Below the pieces are notes generated by a model. It ran no database searches. It had not been told where the DNA came from and saw only the letters and a list, made by a program, of their open reading frames with translations. Positions 1-7,100 of a DNA stretch of 7,455 bases are shown here, one piece after another; position 1 is the first letter of the stretch; each line of letters opens with the position of its first letter. Source of the DNA: Treponema sp. (GTDB lineage: Bacteria; Spirochaetota; Spirochaetia; Treponematales; Treponemataceae); the NCBI GenBank assembly GCA_024699205.1, contig JAILQA010000450.1, forward strand, positions 1 to 7,455, in the 5' to 3' direction. A program made the position numbers and the translations under genes.

Positions 1-103
1 TCATGTCGGCGTAAGTAATACTTAAAATTATTACAAAAATTGGCACTATTACGATAAGAGAATAAACAAATACAATCCGCTTCGAAAAAAGCATGTTTTT
101 CAT
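1..103 (-). CDS. N-terminus of a membrane protein, possibly a sensor histidine kinase (partial)
   Basis: The frame starting at the ATG at 103 (minus strand) stays open to the window edge, giving 34 codons that begin MKNMLFSKRIVFVYSLIVIV. A short basic head (K2, K8, R9) is followed by about 20 hydrophobic residues (roughly 10-29), typical of an N-terminal transmembrane anchor with its start inside the cytoplasm. What follows is outside the window, so the family cannot be read. Lpl-type importer operons are commonly followed by a YesM-like sensor kinase and an AraC-type response regulator, and these begin with just such a helix; that identification rests on context only. No clear Shine-Dalgarno site precedes either ATG (103, or 94 at codon 4). 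A TATAAT hexamer lies about 11 nt upstream of the first ATG, so a very short leader or the codon-4 start is possible. A different small membrane protein cannot be excluded. Confidence 0.5.
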   Translation of the reverse strand, partial: MKNMLFSKRIVFVYSLIVIVPIFVIILSITYADM

Positions 104-108
104 ATGTA

Positions 109-116
109 AGATTATA
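109..116 (-). promoter_or_regulatory. Candidate -10 box of the partial membrane-protein gene
   Basis: On the minus strand the sequence ggtaTATAATcttacat runs straight into the ATG at 103, so a perfect -10 hexamer sits about 11 nt before it. Transcription would start almost at the start codon. The place for a -35 box 17 nt further up reads TCCAAT and is poor. The hexamer lies between the structured rod and the gene, so this gene may have its own promoter rather than read-through from lplA. AT-rich DNA yields such hexamers by chance. Confidence 0.3.
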
Positions 117-153
117 TACCGATTTTATAAGAAATTGGAAAAAATAAAAGATA

Positions 154-376
154 GATGAATGTGAAGTTTTATTATTTAATAAAAAAATGTTGAAATAACA
201 TAGCATTGGGACACAGTGGGAAAATTAAGGGGGGCCCGGCTAACGTAACACGGTTCTGCAAGAACTCGTGTGGAGTGGCAGCCGGGGGTTTACTTAATTT
301 TTTCACGTCGCTGGGACCCGATGCGAAGTTATTTCAACAAATGAATATTGGTATCAATAAAACTTCACAATTTATT
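154..376 (+). ncRNA. Long nested inverted repeat, candidate structured non-coding RNA
   Basis: Six stems nest on one axis: 161-173 with 356-368 (13 bp, perfect), 188-199 with 328-339 (12 bp, perfect), 203-210 with 317-324 (8 bp, one U-G), 216-229 with 293-306 (14 bp, two G-U), 235-241 with 280-286 (7 bp, CCCGGCT/AGCCGGG), and 248-257 with 261-271 (10 bp, one bulged T at 266, loop GCA). That is 64 base pairs. An extra flanking stem 154-160/370-376 is possible with a bulge at 369. Internal loops are 14x16, 3x3, 5x10, 5x6 and 6x8 nt. All wobble pairs are G-U on the plus strand, where the minus strand would have A-C mismatches, so the plus transcript folds better. The tip (230-286) is far richer in G and C than its surroundings. 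The right arm ends a few bases from the lplA stop codon, so a plus transcript would converge on the operon. I recognise no known RNA family. Alternatives are a degenerate transposon-derived palindrome, or a 3' structure on the lplA message. Confidence 0.55.
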
Positions 377-381
377 AGATT

Positions 382-2025
382 TTACATGCCTAATTTCTTC
401 TTATTAGCGTTCATCAATTCTGTCTGAGCAGCAATTACCTTATCAACACCGTGATCTTTCTTGTATTTGTTGTAATCAGCAAGAATCTTGTCGAACTCAG
501 CTTCTGAACCTGCGCGGATTAGCTGTGGAAGAACTTTTCCCCACTGTCTCTGAATATCTTCGCAAGCAAGTGCTTCGTCAGAACCAACTGGAAGTGTAAG
601 ACCATCATAAGCTGCAAATGAGTGAACATAAGGACGTGTCCAGAGCTGTGGCTGTCCAAGAGCTGGTGAATATTCTACACCAAACTGTGCCTGCCAAGCT
701 GTATCCATAAGCATCCAGTATGTGTACTGTACACCAATTTCTGTTTCCTGTTTGTTCTTGTCAGATGAATCAAGCTTTTTAACTTCTGGAGTAAGAGTTG
801 GAACACCATTTACCATTGTGTAGTGTTTGTTAGGAATACCAAAGTTTGTATCCATCTGTCCTTCTTCAGAAATTAAATATGTAAGGAACTGAATAGCTCT
901 TGCCTTGTCTTTACAATTCTTAGAAATCAAAGTAACTGTCCAACCAGCAATTGAACCACCTGCTAATGTTGGGTCATCACCTTTAGAGTTCTTTGGACCC
1001 TGTACAGCAATGTAGATAGAGTTTGGATCTCTTTCATAAAGAGCGTTCTGTGCAGCCTGCATATCCCAGTTCTGATAAAGCATACAGAAGTAACGTCCCT
1101 GTGCTGCTTTCTCTTCAATCTGTGAACGTTTGTCTACAAATACATCAGTTGCAATAAGACCCTTTTCGTGTGCCTTGCGGAATGCTTTAAGCCAGCGAAC
1201 ATATTCTGGATTTTCTGTAAGACCAAGGTCAGCATTCTGGAATTTTCCATCTTTTTCTGGAGAAATTGCAAGGAAGTGCATTAAATAGCCCTGAAGCTGT
1301 GAACATCCGATATCACCAAATTCGTTTGTTCCGAAAGGAATTATTGGCTGACCATTGATTGTAGGGAACTTCTTTTTAGCAGCTTCAAGAGCAGCAACAA
1401 ATCCCTCTGGAGTTGTCATGTCTGGGCTACCAAGAGCTTCGTACATATCTTTGCGTACAAGGAAAGTTTCGTTAGAAGTAAGTTTTCCAGCGTAATCTTT
1501 GTAAGCCTGTGGTGTGAAAGATGCGTTAGGATATCCGTAGATATGTCCGTCTGGCTGTGTGTACCAGCCTACTTTGTCGTTATCAACAACTTTAAAGAAG
1601 TATGGATCATAATCTTTAGCCAATTTATCAAGTGGTTCAACAAGACCTGAATCAATCATCATTGGAACCTGTCCTTCCCACCATCCCAATGTAATCAAAT
1701 CTGGAAGTGCATCACCAGCAATCATAGCGTTCAATTTTTCTGCTTCGTTACCAGCAGGAACGATGAAGTTTACATCTACACCAGTTTTTTCTGTGATGTA
1801 CTTAGAAACTTCTGAATCACCCCAATGACGTGCAAACCAGCTGAAGTTGATATACCAGTCAAATTTGATTGGTTTATCTTTGTTTAAAGTCCATCCGGCA
1901 ACATTCTCTGTACCTTTTGCAGTTGCTTTTTTTGCCTTTTTCTTTTTGCTTGCAGCAAATGTCTGTGCTGAACATGCCATAGCTACCAGCAAACCAATAG
2001 CAATTATTTTTCTTCCCTTAATCAT
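382..2025 (-). CDS. lplA: Extracellular solute-binding protein of an Lpl-type sugar ABC importer
   Basis: This 547-residue protein should bind a carbohydrate outside the inner membrane and hand it to LplB/LplC. Residues 1-17 form a basic head (K3, R5, K6) and a hydrophobic stretch IIAIGLLVAMA leading to C18. AMAC is a loose, spirochaete-like lipobox, while TFA-A at 22-25 would also suit signal peptidase I, so the anchoring mode is uncertain. A lysine-rich linker follows (27-38). The mature part has family 1 solute-binding hallmarks: KLNAMIAGDALPDLITLGWW (about 97-116), a stretch of conserved aromatics around W154-Y155 and Y163-Y165, and the late helix with EEGQMDTNFGIPNKHYTMVNG (about 387-407), very typical of the LplA/YtcQ group. 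The start is supported by a strong AGGAGGA 5 nt upstream. It is the last gene of the operon, 37 nt after lplC. The substrate cannot be read from sequence. The symbol is by family resemblance. Confidence 0.9.
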   Translation of the reverse strand: MIKGRKIIAIGLLVAMACSAQTFAASKKKKAKKATAKGTENVAGWTLNKDKPIKFDWYINFSWFARHWGDSEVSKYITEKTGVDVNFIVPAGNEAEKLNAMIAGDALPDLITLGWWEGQVPMMIDSGLVEPLDKLAKDYDPYFFKVVDNDKVGWYTQPDGHIYGYPNASFTPQAYKDYAGKLTSNETFLVRKDMYEALGSPDMTTPEGFVAALEAAKKKFPTINGQPIIPFGTNEFGDIGCSQLQGYLMHFLAISPEKDGKFQNADLGLTENPEYVRWLKAFRKAHEKGLIATDVFVDKRSQIEEKAAQGRYFCMLYQNWDMQAAQNALYERDPNSIYIAVQGPKNSKGDDPTLAGGSIAGWTVTLISKNCKDKARAIQFLTYLISEEGQMDTNFGIPNKHYTMVNGVPTLTPEVKKLDSSDKNKQETEIGVQYTYWMLMDTAWQAQFGVEYSPALGQPQLWTRPYVHSFAAYDGLTLPVGSDEALACEDIQRQWGKVLPQLIRAGSEAEFDKILADYNKYKKDHGVDKVIAAQTELMNANKKKLGM

Positions 2026-2030
2026 AGTTT

Positions 2031-2037
2031 TCCTCCT
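2031..2037 (-). promoter_or_regulatory. Strong Shine-Dalgarno of lplA
   Basis: The minus strand reads AGGAGGAaaactATG, the closest match to the anti-Shine-Dalgarno sequence among the genes here. It fits the need for the binding protein to be made in excess over its membrane partners although it is the last gene of the operon. Confidence 0.75.
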
Positions 2038-2062
2038 ATTTTACTACTTATGATTAAAATTA

Positions 2063-2947
2063 TTAACCCTTTACCGAACCAATCATGAATCCTTTTACAA
2101 AGTATTTCTGTAAGAATGGATATATAATTATGATTGGCACTGTTGTTACAACCATTGTTGCAAGTCGCAACGAGGTTGAGCTTACCTGCTGTGCTGTAAT
2201 ACCGATTGGCATTGCAACTACAGTCTTTGAAGATGCTGCACTCGCAATTACGCGGTACAGATATGTCTGGATTGGCTGCAAGTCTGCATTGTTGATGTAC
2301 ATAACACCTGTAAAGAAGTCGTTCCAGTGAGCTACACCATTAAACAGGGCTATTGTTGCAACTACAGGCATTGAAAGCGGGAATATGATTCTAACGAAAA
2401 TCTTAAAATCATTTGCGCCATCAAGCTTTGCAGATTCTTCCAGACCTGGATTTAATTCCTTGAAGTATGTCATGAAGATAATCATGTTGTAGAAGTTGAA
2501 CAGTGAAGGAATTATGTAAACCAGGAAGTTATCAAACAAACCTAAGTTCTTTATCAAAATGAAGGTAGGAATAAGTCCACCGCTAAAGAACATAGTGATT
2601 GTACCCAAAACCATATAAGCCTTATGTCCCATAAGATTTTTCTTTGAAAATGCATAACCAACCATAGCTGTAAAGAAAACACTGGTGGTTGTTCCGATTA
2701 AAGTCTTTAAGATAGTAACCAGAAAAGCACGCATAATTGTTTTATCCTGAAAAACAGAACGGTAGCTTTCCAAGCTGAACTTGCGAGGGAACCAGTAAAT
2801 GCCTCCTCTCATGGCATCAGAAGAATCATTTAACGAAATGATTAATGTGTACCATACAGGATAGATACAAACGAAACACAAAAGTATCATAAAAATCTTT
2901 AATATTACTGACCCTACAAAGCCTTCTTCCTTAATCTTCTTTCCCAT
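2063..2947 (-). CDS. lplC: Lpl-type sugar ABC importer permease, second subunit
   Basis: This is a 294-residue inner-membrane permease of the LplC/YtcP (CUT1, MalG-like) class. I place the start at the ATG at 2947 because AAGGAGAAAAGAAATG gives it a proper ribosome site. The open frame runs on to 3001, but that extension (MIHHCSRECLRTF...) overlaps the end of lplB, has no such site and looks unlike the family. Hydrophobic segments lie near residues 12-38, 72-100, 110-133, 138-160, 190-205 and 262-280. The cytoplasmic EAA loop is clear at about 169-193 (EESAKLDGANDFKIFVRIIF then PLSMP), with the conserved G-A-N-D and terminal proline that contact the ATPase. The C-terminus YPFLQKYFVKGFMIGSVKG is a signature of this class. 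It pairs with LplB, encoded 34 nt upstream. No ATPase gene is present in the window, as is usual where a shared MsmX/UgpC-type ATPase serves several importers. Confidence 0.92.
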   Translation of the reverse strand: MGKKIKEEGFVGSVILKIFMILLCFVCIYPVWYTLIISLNDSSDAMRGGIYWFPRKFSLESYRSVFQDKTIMRAFLVTILKTLIGTTTSVFFTAMVGYAFSKKNLMGHKAYMVLGTITMFFSGGLIPTFILIKNLGLFDNFLVYIIPSLFNFYNMIIFMTYFKELNPGLEESAKLDGANDFKIFVRIIFPLSMPVVATIALFNGVAHWNDFFTGVMYINNADLQPIQTYLYRVIASAASSKTVVAMPIGITAQQVSSTSLRLATMVVTTVPIIIIYPFLQKYFVKGFMIGSVKG

Positions 2948-2952
2948 TTCTT

Positions 2953-2961
2953 TTCTCCTTA
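2953..2961 (-). promoter_or_regulatory. Shine-Dalgarno that sets the lplC start
   Basis: On the minus strand AAGGAGAAAAGAA directly precedes the ATG at 2947. This site decides between the 2947 start and the longer frame reaching 3001. It lies in the 34-nt gap between the lplB stop (2982-2984) and lplC, so the genes do not overlap. Confidence 0.75.
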
Positions 2962-2981
2962 AAAAAGTCCGTAAACATTCC

Positions 2982-3959
2982 CTAGAACAATGATGTATCA
3001 TTCAATTTTTTAGTTATCTGATTGGCAATGAAGAGCAGGATGAATGAGATAACCGATTTGAAGAATCCAATTGCAGAAGCATAAGAGAATCTCATACTTC
3101 GCATAGCCGTATTGTATGTATAAATATCAATTACATTACTTCGTGGAGCGTTAAGTGGATTCCACAAAACTAAAATCTGATCAAAGTTTGAACTCATAAG
3201 TCCACCAACTGCCAGAATGAACATAATTGTGATTGTTGGAGCAATTGATGGTAGTGTAATTGTAAAAATCTGATTCCAGCGGCTTGCTCCATCAACACGG
3301 GCAGCTTCATACATTTCCTGATCGATACTTGAGATTGCGGCAATATAGATAATTGCTGACCATCCAAGTTCCTTCCACAAGTCAGACGCTACAACAATAT
3401 CCCAGAAGTATTTTGGATAAGCAAGGAAAGTAATACCTTCTTTGATTAAGCCCATTTTCATCAAAAGTTCATTTAATAATCCGGTATCGCCCAGCCAGGT
3501 TGTTAAGATTCCACCCAAAACTACCCATGAAAGGAAGTGTGGTAAATAAGTAATAGTCTGAATTACTCTCTTGAACTTTGCATTTCTGATTTCATTAAGC
3601 ATAAGTGCAAAAATGATTGGCAGCGGGAAGTTTATTATAAGTTTTAATAAACTGATTCCCAAAGTGTTCAACATTAAGTTGGTGAATTCTGAATCCTTAA
3701 AAAAGTTTATGAAATGCTGGAAACCACCATGATCTGCCCAAGGAGAAGTCATAAACTTCCAGCTGAACAGCGGAGTGGTAATTTTGTAATTTTTTTTGAA
3801 TGCAACAATGATTCCATACATTGGTGCATAATTAAAAATAATCATCCAGATAAGTCCTAAGATTGCCATTATCTGAAGATATTTTTCTTCCTTCAAACGA
3901 GCCCAGAAAGTCTTTTTCTTAAGGATCGTTGTTAATTCAGTCTGTTTACTGTTATCCAT
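2982..3959 (-). CDS. lplB: Lpl-type sugar ABC importer permease, first subunit
   Basis: This 325-residue integral membrane permease is of the LplB/YtcO (CUT1, MalF-like) class. After a hydrophilic, lysine-rich cytoplasmic head (1-28), hydrophobic segments appear near 29-54 (with the family-typical NYAPMYGIIVAFK at 43-55), 96-121, 133-155, 185-210, 236-262 and 296-313. The EAA loop is textbook: EMYEAARVDGASRWNQIFTI followed by TLPSIAP (about 215-241), which docks on the ATPase. The TYLPHFLSWVV stretch (137-147) is also characteristic of this subunit. The ATG at 3959 is preceded by AGAGGAAAGGCT, a fair ribosome site. It is the first gene of the operon, reading away from the divergent enzyme gene, with the control region 3960-4158 between them. 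Members of this class import oligosaccharides or uronic-acid-containing fragments; the substrate here is unknown. Confidence 0.93.
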   Translation of the reverse strand: MDNSKQTELTTILKKKTFWARLKEEKYLQIMAILGLIWMIIFNYAPMYGIIVAFKKNYKITTPLFSWKFMTSPWADHGGFQHFINFFKDSEFTNLMLNTLGISLLKLIINFPLPIIFALMLNEIRNAKFKRVIQTITYLPHFLSWVVLGGILTTWLGDTGLLNELLMKMGLIKEGITFLAYPKYFWDIVVASDLWKELGWSAIIYIAAISSIDQEMYEAARVDGASRWNQIFTITLPSIAPTITIMFILAVGGLMSSNFDQILVLWNPLNAPRSNVIDIYTYNTAMRSMRFSYASAIGFFKSVISFILLFIANQITKKLNDTSLF

Positions 3960-3993
3960 AGCCTTTCCTCTGTAATCTCATCCGACAGTTTGA

Positions 3994-3999
3994 AGTATA
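3994..3999 (-). promoter_or_regulatory. Weak candidate -10 box for the lplB-lplC-lplA operon
   Basis: The minus strand reads TATACT here (5 of 6 to consensus). The hexamer 17 nt upstream is TATGAA, a poor -35, so a regulator may be needed. Start of transcription would fall about 27 nt before the lplB ATG. Just upstream lies the inverted repeat GATTC-ATA-GAATC (4015-4027), which would straddle the -35 position. The call is tentative. Confidence 0.3.
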
Positions 4000-4014
4000 G
4001 AACGGACTCCTTCA

Positions 4015-4027
4015 GATTCATAGAATC
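4015..4027. repeat. Small inverted repeat GATTC-ATA-GAATC, possible operator
   Basis: A 5-3-5 perfect inverted repeat lies at the -35 position of the proposed lplB promoter. The location suits a repressor or activator site. Short repeats like this can arise by chance in AT-rich DNA, and no regulator is known. Confidence 0.25.
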
Positions 4028-4085
4028 AAAAGTTTCAGAAAAGTGTTCTTTTTTCGGTTATGAAAAAGTTTTTATTTATTTTTAA

Positions 4086-4114
4086 TTGACACCTGTCATT
4101 ACTTCCTTTAATTT
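4086..4114 (+). promoter_or_regulatory. Candidate promoter of the divergent enzyme gene
   Basis: A perfect TTGACA (-35) is at 4086-4091. Seventeen bases later comes TAATTT (4109-4114), only a half match to TATAAT. Transcription would begin near 4120, leaving a leader of about 38 nt before the ATG at 4159. The consensus -35 with a weak -10 is compatible with a regulated promoter. The -35 is embedded in the palindrome TGACA-CC-TGTCA. Confidence 0.45.
4087..4098. promoter_or_regulatory. Palindrome TGACA-CC-TGTCA over the -35 box, candidate operator
   Basis: Perfect 5-bp arms are separated by CC and overlap the -35 hexamer of the proposed plus-strand promoter, where a bound protein would block RNA polymerase. 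No regulator gene is visible in the window, so the binding protein is unknown. Confidence 0.35.
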
Positions 4115-4119
4115 GTAGA

Positions 4120-4135
4120 TAGGTAAAATAACCTA
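4120..4135. promoter_or_regulatory. Inverted repeat TAGGT-AAAATA-ACCTA at the predicted transcription start
   Basis: Perfect 5-bp arms flank a 6-nt AT-rich centre. The repeat lies at about +1 to +16 of the proposed enzyme-gene transcript, upstream of the ribosome site at 4147-4151. It could be an operator or a weak 5' hairpin. Its arms differ from those of the 4087-4098 palindrome, so the two would not obviously bind the same protein. Confidence 0.3.
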
Positions 4136-4146
4136 AGGAAACGATT

Positions 4147-4164
4147 AAGGATTTATTTATGGAG
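4147..4164 (+). promoter_or_regulatory. Two overlapping ribosome sites and start codons of the enzyme gene
   Basis: AAGGA (4147-4151) serves the ATG at 4159 with a 7-nt spacer. GGAG (4161-4164), which includes the last base of that first ATG, serves the in-frame ATG at 4171 with a 6-nt spacer. The two products differ by four residues (MEKT). The sequence does not decide between them. Confidence 0.5.
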
Positions 4165-7100
4165 AAAACAATGGACAAGAAGATTAAAGGTAGTGTTTGC
4201 GAATTAAATGGCAAAAAGTATTACAAAATCGAAAATTACGATTGCATGGAAGATTTTTTCATGACAATCACAAGTCCTTCGGATATATGGAACTTCTGCT
4301 GGTCAAAAGGCGGAATTACTGCAGGAAGAATAGACAGAAACTTTGCTATCTTCCCTTATTATACAGCAGATAAAGTAAGTGATGCTTCACCATACACAGG
4401 AAATTATACTGCAATTGCTGCAAAAGTTGATGGCGAAATTGTTTTTTGGGAGCCTTTCACTGCATTAAAAGCTGCACCTTCAGTTCAAAGAGAAGCTTCA
4501 AAATATCTGCTCAGAAATATCTATAAAAGCGAAAACGGAACAGAAGTTATTTTTGAAGAAATCAATACAAAATTAAATCTCAGCTTTATGAACGGCTGGA
4601 CTTCTTCTGAAAAGTTTGGTCTTGTTCGCTCTGCAAAAATCACAAATCTTGGAAAGAAAAAAATAGAGATTTCTATCCTTGACGGCTGTCAGAATATTCT
4701 TCCGGCCTGTTGTGAGTTTGGGCTTCAGAATGACAACAGTATCCTTCTTGATGCTTATAAAAAAACAGATTTAGACACTAAAACAAATCTTTCTATTTTT
4801 TCTGTTTCTTCTATCGTTGCTGATAAGGCTGAACCTAACGAAGGCCTTTATGCAAACACCTGCTGGTTTTCTACAGATGATAAGGTAATTCTTGCTACAG
4901 ATGCTCCAATTCAATTTGTAAATGTAAATCAAACAGAGCTTGCTGATTACAATTCTTTCAAAACAGAAAACTGTTCAAAAGGTGAAAGAGCCGCCAGCTT
5001 TATCTGCAAAAAAATTGAACTTGCAGCAGAAAAATCCGAAAACTGGTACCAGACTTTTGATACAAGCCTTAATGCAACAAAGATTGCCGCACTTAACAGC
5101 GTAATCGCCGACAGAACAAAAGCAGTTGCAGAATTGGAAAAAGACATTGCAGCCTGCGAAGACCAGATGACAAAATATCTTGCCGCAGCTGACGGAATTG
5201 AAGATACAGCCGAACAGATTAACTGTCTGCATCATCGAGAAAATGTAATGTTCAATATCATGCGTGGTGGTCTTATTTTGAACGACGGAAAAATTGCTGT
5301 AAAAGATTTTATGGCCTTCATCGAACAGAGAAACATCGCCCTGGGAGAAGCAACAAAAAAAACTTTAAGCGATTTTACAAAAGGAAAAGAACTTGTTTCT
5401 TATGATGAATTAAAGGAAGTTGTAGAAAAGACAGGCAATCCTCAGTTTATGAGACTTTTCCTGGAATATCTTCCTATCACATTCTCACGACGACACGGAG
5501 ATCCAAGCCGACCATGGAATGTTTTCTCTATCAGAATTAAAGACAGAAACGGAAATCCTATTTTGAATTACGAAGGTAACTGGCGAGACATTTTCCAGAA
5601 CTGGGAAGCCCTTGCTTATTCTTTCCCTCAGTACATCAAAAATATGTGTGCAAAGTTCCTCAATGCAATGACAGCAGACGGCTTTAATCCATATAAAATC
5701 AACCGTGCCGGAATTGACTGGGAAATCCCTGAACCGGGAAATCCTTGGGCTCACATTGGATATTGGGGCGATCATCAGGTAATTTATTTTGAAAAACTGC
5801 TTGAGCTTTACAATAAAACAAACCGCGCTGAACTTCTTGCTTCTTTGAATGAAAAAATCTACACCAGTGCAAATGTTCCTTACAGAATCGCTTCATACAA
5901 AGAAATTGTTGAAAATCCACGTGACACAATTCATTTTGACCGCGAATTGAGCAACAAATTATACGCAGATACAAAAGCACGCGGTTCAGATGCAAAACTG
6001 ATTTTAGGCAAAGATGATGAACCTTATCTTTTGACTTTTGCTGCAAAAATGCTTCAGATTGTTCTTACCAAAGTTTCTAACCTTGTTCCAGGCGGCGGAA
6101 TTTGGCTCAACACTCAGCGCCCTGAATGGAATGATGCAAACAACGCACTCGCAGGCTACGGACTTTCGGTTGTAACTTTGTGCTATCTCTACCGCTACAT
6201 AAATATGCTTCTTGACCTTTTTAGCAGCACCTCCCTCAAAGAAGTTTCTCTTCCAGCTTGTGAAGCAGAACTATTGCAGGAGCTTTCTTCAATCTATTCT
6301 GGATTCTCACCTAAAGATAGCGCCGAAAACGCAGAAGCAAGAAAAACCTTCACAGATAAAGTTGGTCTTGCCTTTGAAAAAGAACGCAATGAACTTTATG
6401 CAAATGGTTATGGCGCTGGAGAAAAAACAGTTGCAATCAGCCAGATTATTCAGAGTCTTAAAGATTTCAACCGCCACATCGAATATTCAATCCGCACAAA
6501 CAAAAGAAGCGACGGACTTTATCATTCATACAACACACTTAAAATCGACGGCAACAAAATGGAAATCGTTTATCTTCAGGAAATGCTCGAAGGTCAGGTT
6601 GCAGTTCTTTCTTCCGATTTATTACAGGCAGAAGAAGCAAAGAATCTTGTCATCGCACTGCAAAAGAGCAAAATGTATGAACCACGCCAGAACTCCTTTA
6701 TGCTTTATCCAAACAAAGAACTTGCACATTTTGAAGACAAAAACTGCATAAAGGAAAGCGACATCAAGGGACTTGAAAAACTCCTAGAAAAAAGCGGAAA
6801 TCTTTATTTACAAAAAGATTGCAACAATGTTTATCACTTCAATGCTGATTTCAGAAATGCAGGAATTATGAAATCTGTAATTGCTGAACAAAAAGATAAG
6901 CCGGATGAAAAAGAACAGAAGCTTCTCTTTGATTTGTACGAAAAAACTTTCAATCATCAGGCATTCACAGGTCGTTCAGGAACTTTCTACGCTTACGAAG
7001 GTCTGGGCAGTATTTACTGGCACATGGTTTCTAAGCTTTTGCTTGCTGTTCAGGAAAATGTATTCAAGGCTTACAAAAAGGATGATGCAAAACTCACTGT

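Noticed and set aside
235..293. Integron attC site (GGCTAAC ... GGGTTTAC)
   Set aside because: The ends do not satisfy RYYYAAC and GTTRRRY, and no integrase or cassette array is present.
188..339. Retron-like non-coding RNA: complementary 12-nt arms (a1/a2-like) followed by ATAGC at 200-204
   Set aside because: The arms and TAGC recall retron msr layout, but no reverse transcriptase is encoded in the window, the plus-strand downstream gene is lplA in the opposite direction, and the inside is one continuous rod rather than separate msr and msd hairpins.
206..427. A 73-codon plus-strand frame across the spacer and the lplA end
   Set aside because: It lies wholly on the structured rod and the antisense of lplA, has no ribosome site and encodes no recognisable motif. 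The base pairing explains the sequence better than coding does.
2948..3001. Extended lplC start at 3001 overlapping lplB
   Set aside because: The added 18 residues are unlike the family and lack a ribosome site, while AAGGAG stands just before the ATG at 2947.
6212..6751. A 179-codon plus-strand frame inside the enzyme gene
   Set aside because: It is a shifted frame within the long coding sequence, has no ribosome site and has an unnatural K/Q/S-rich composition.
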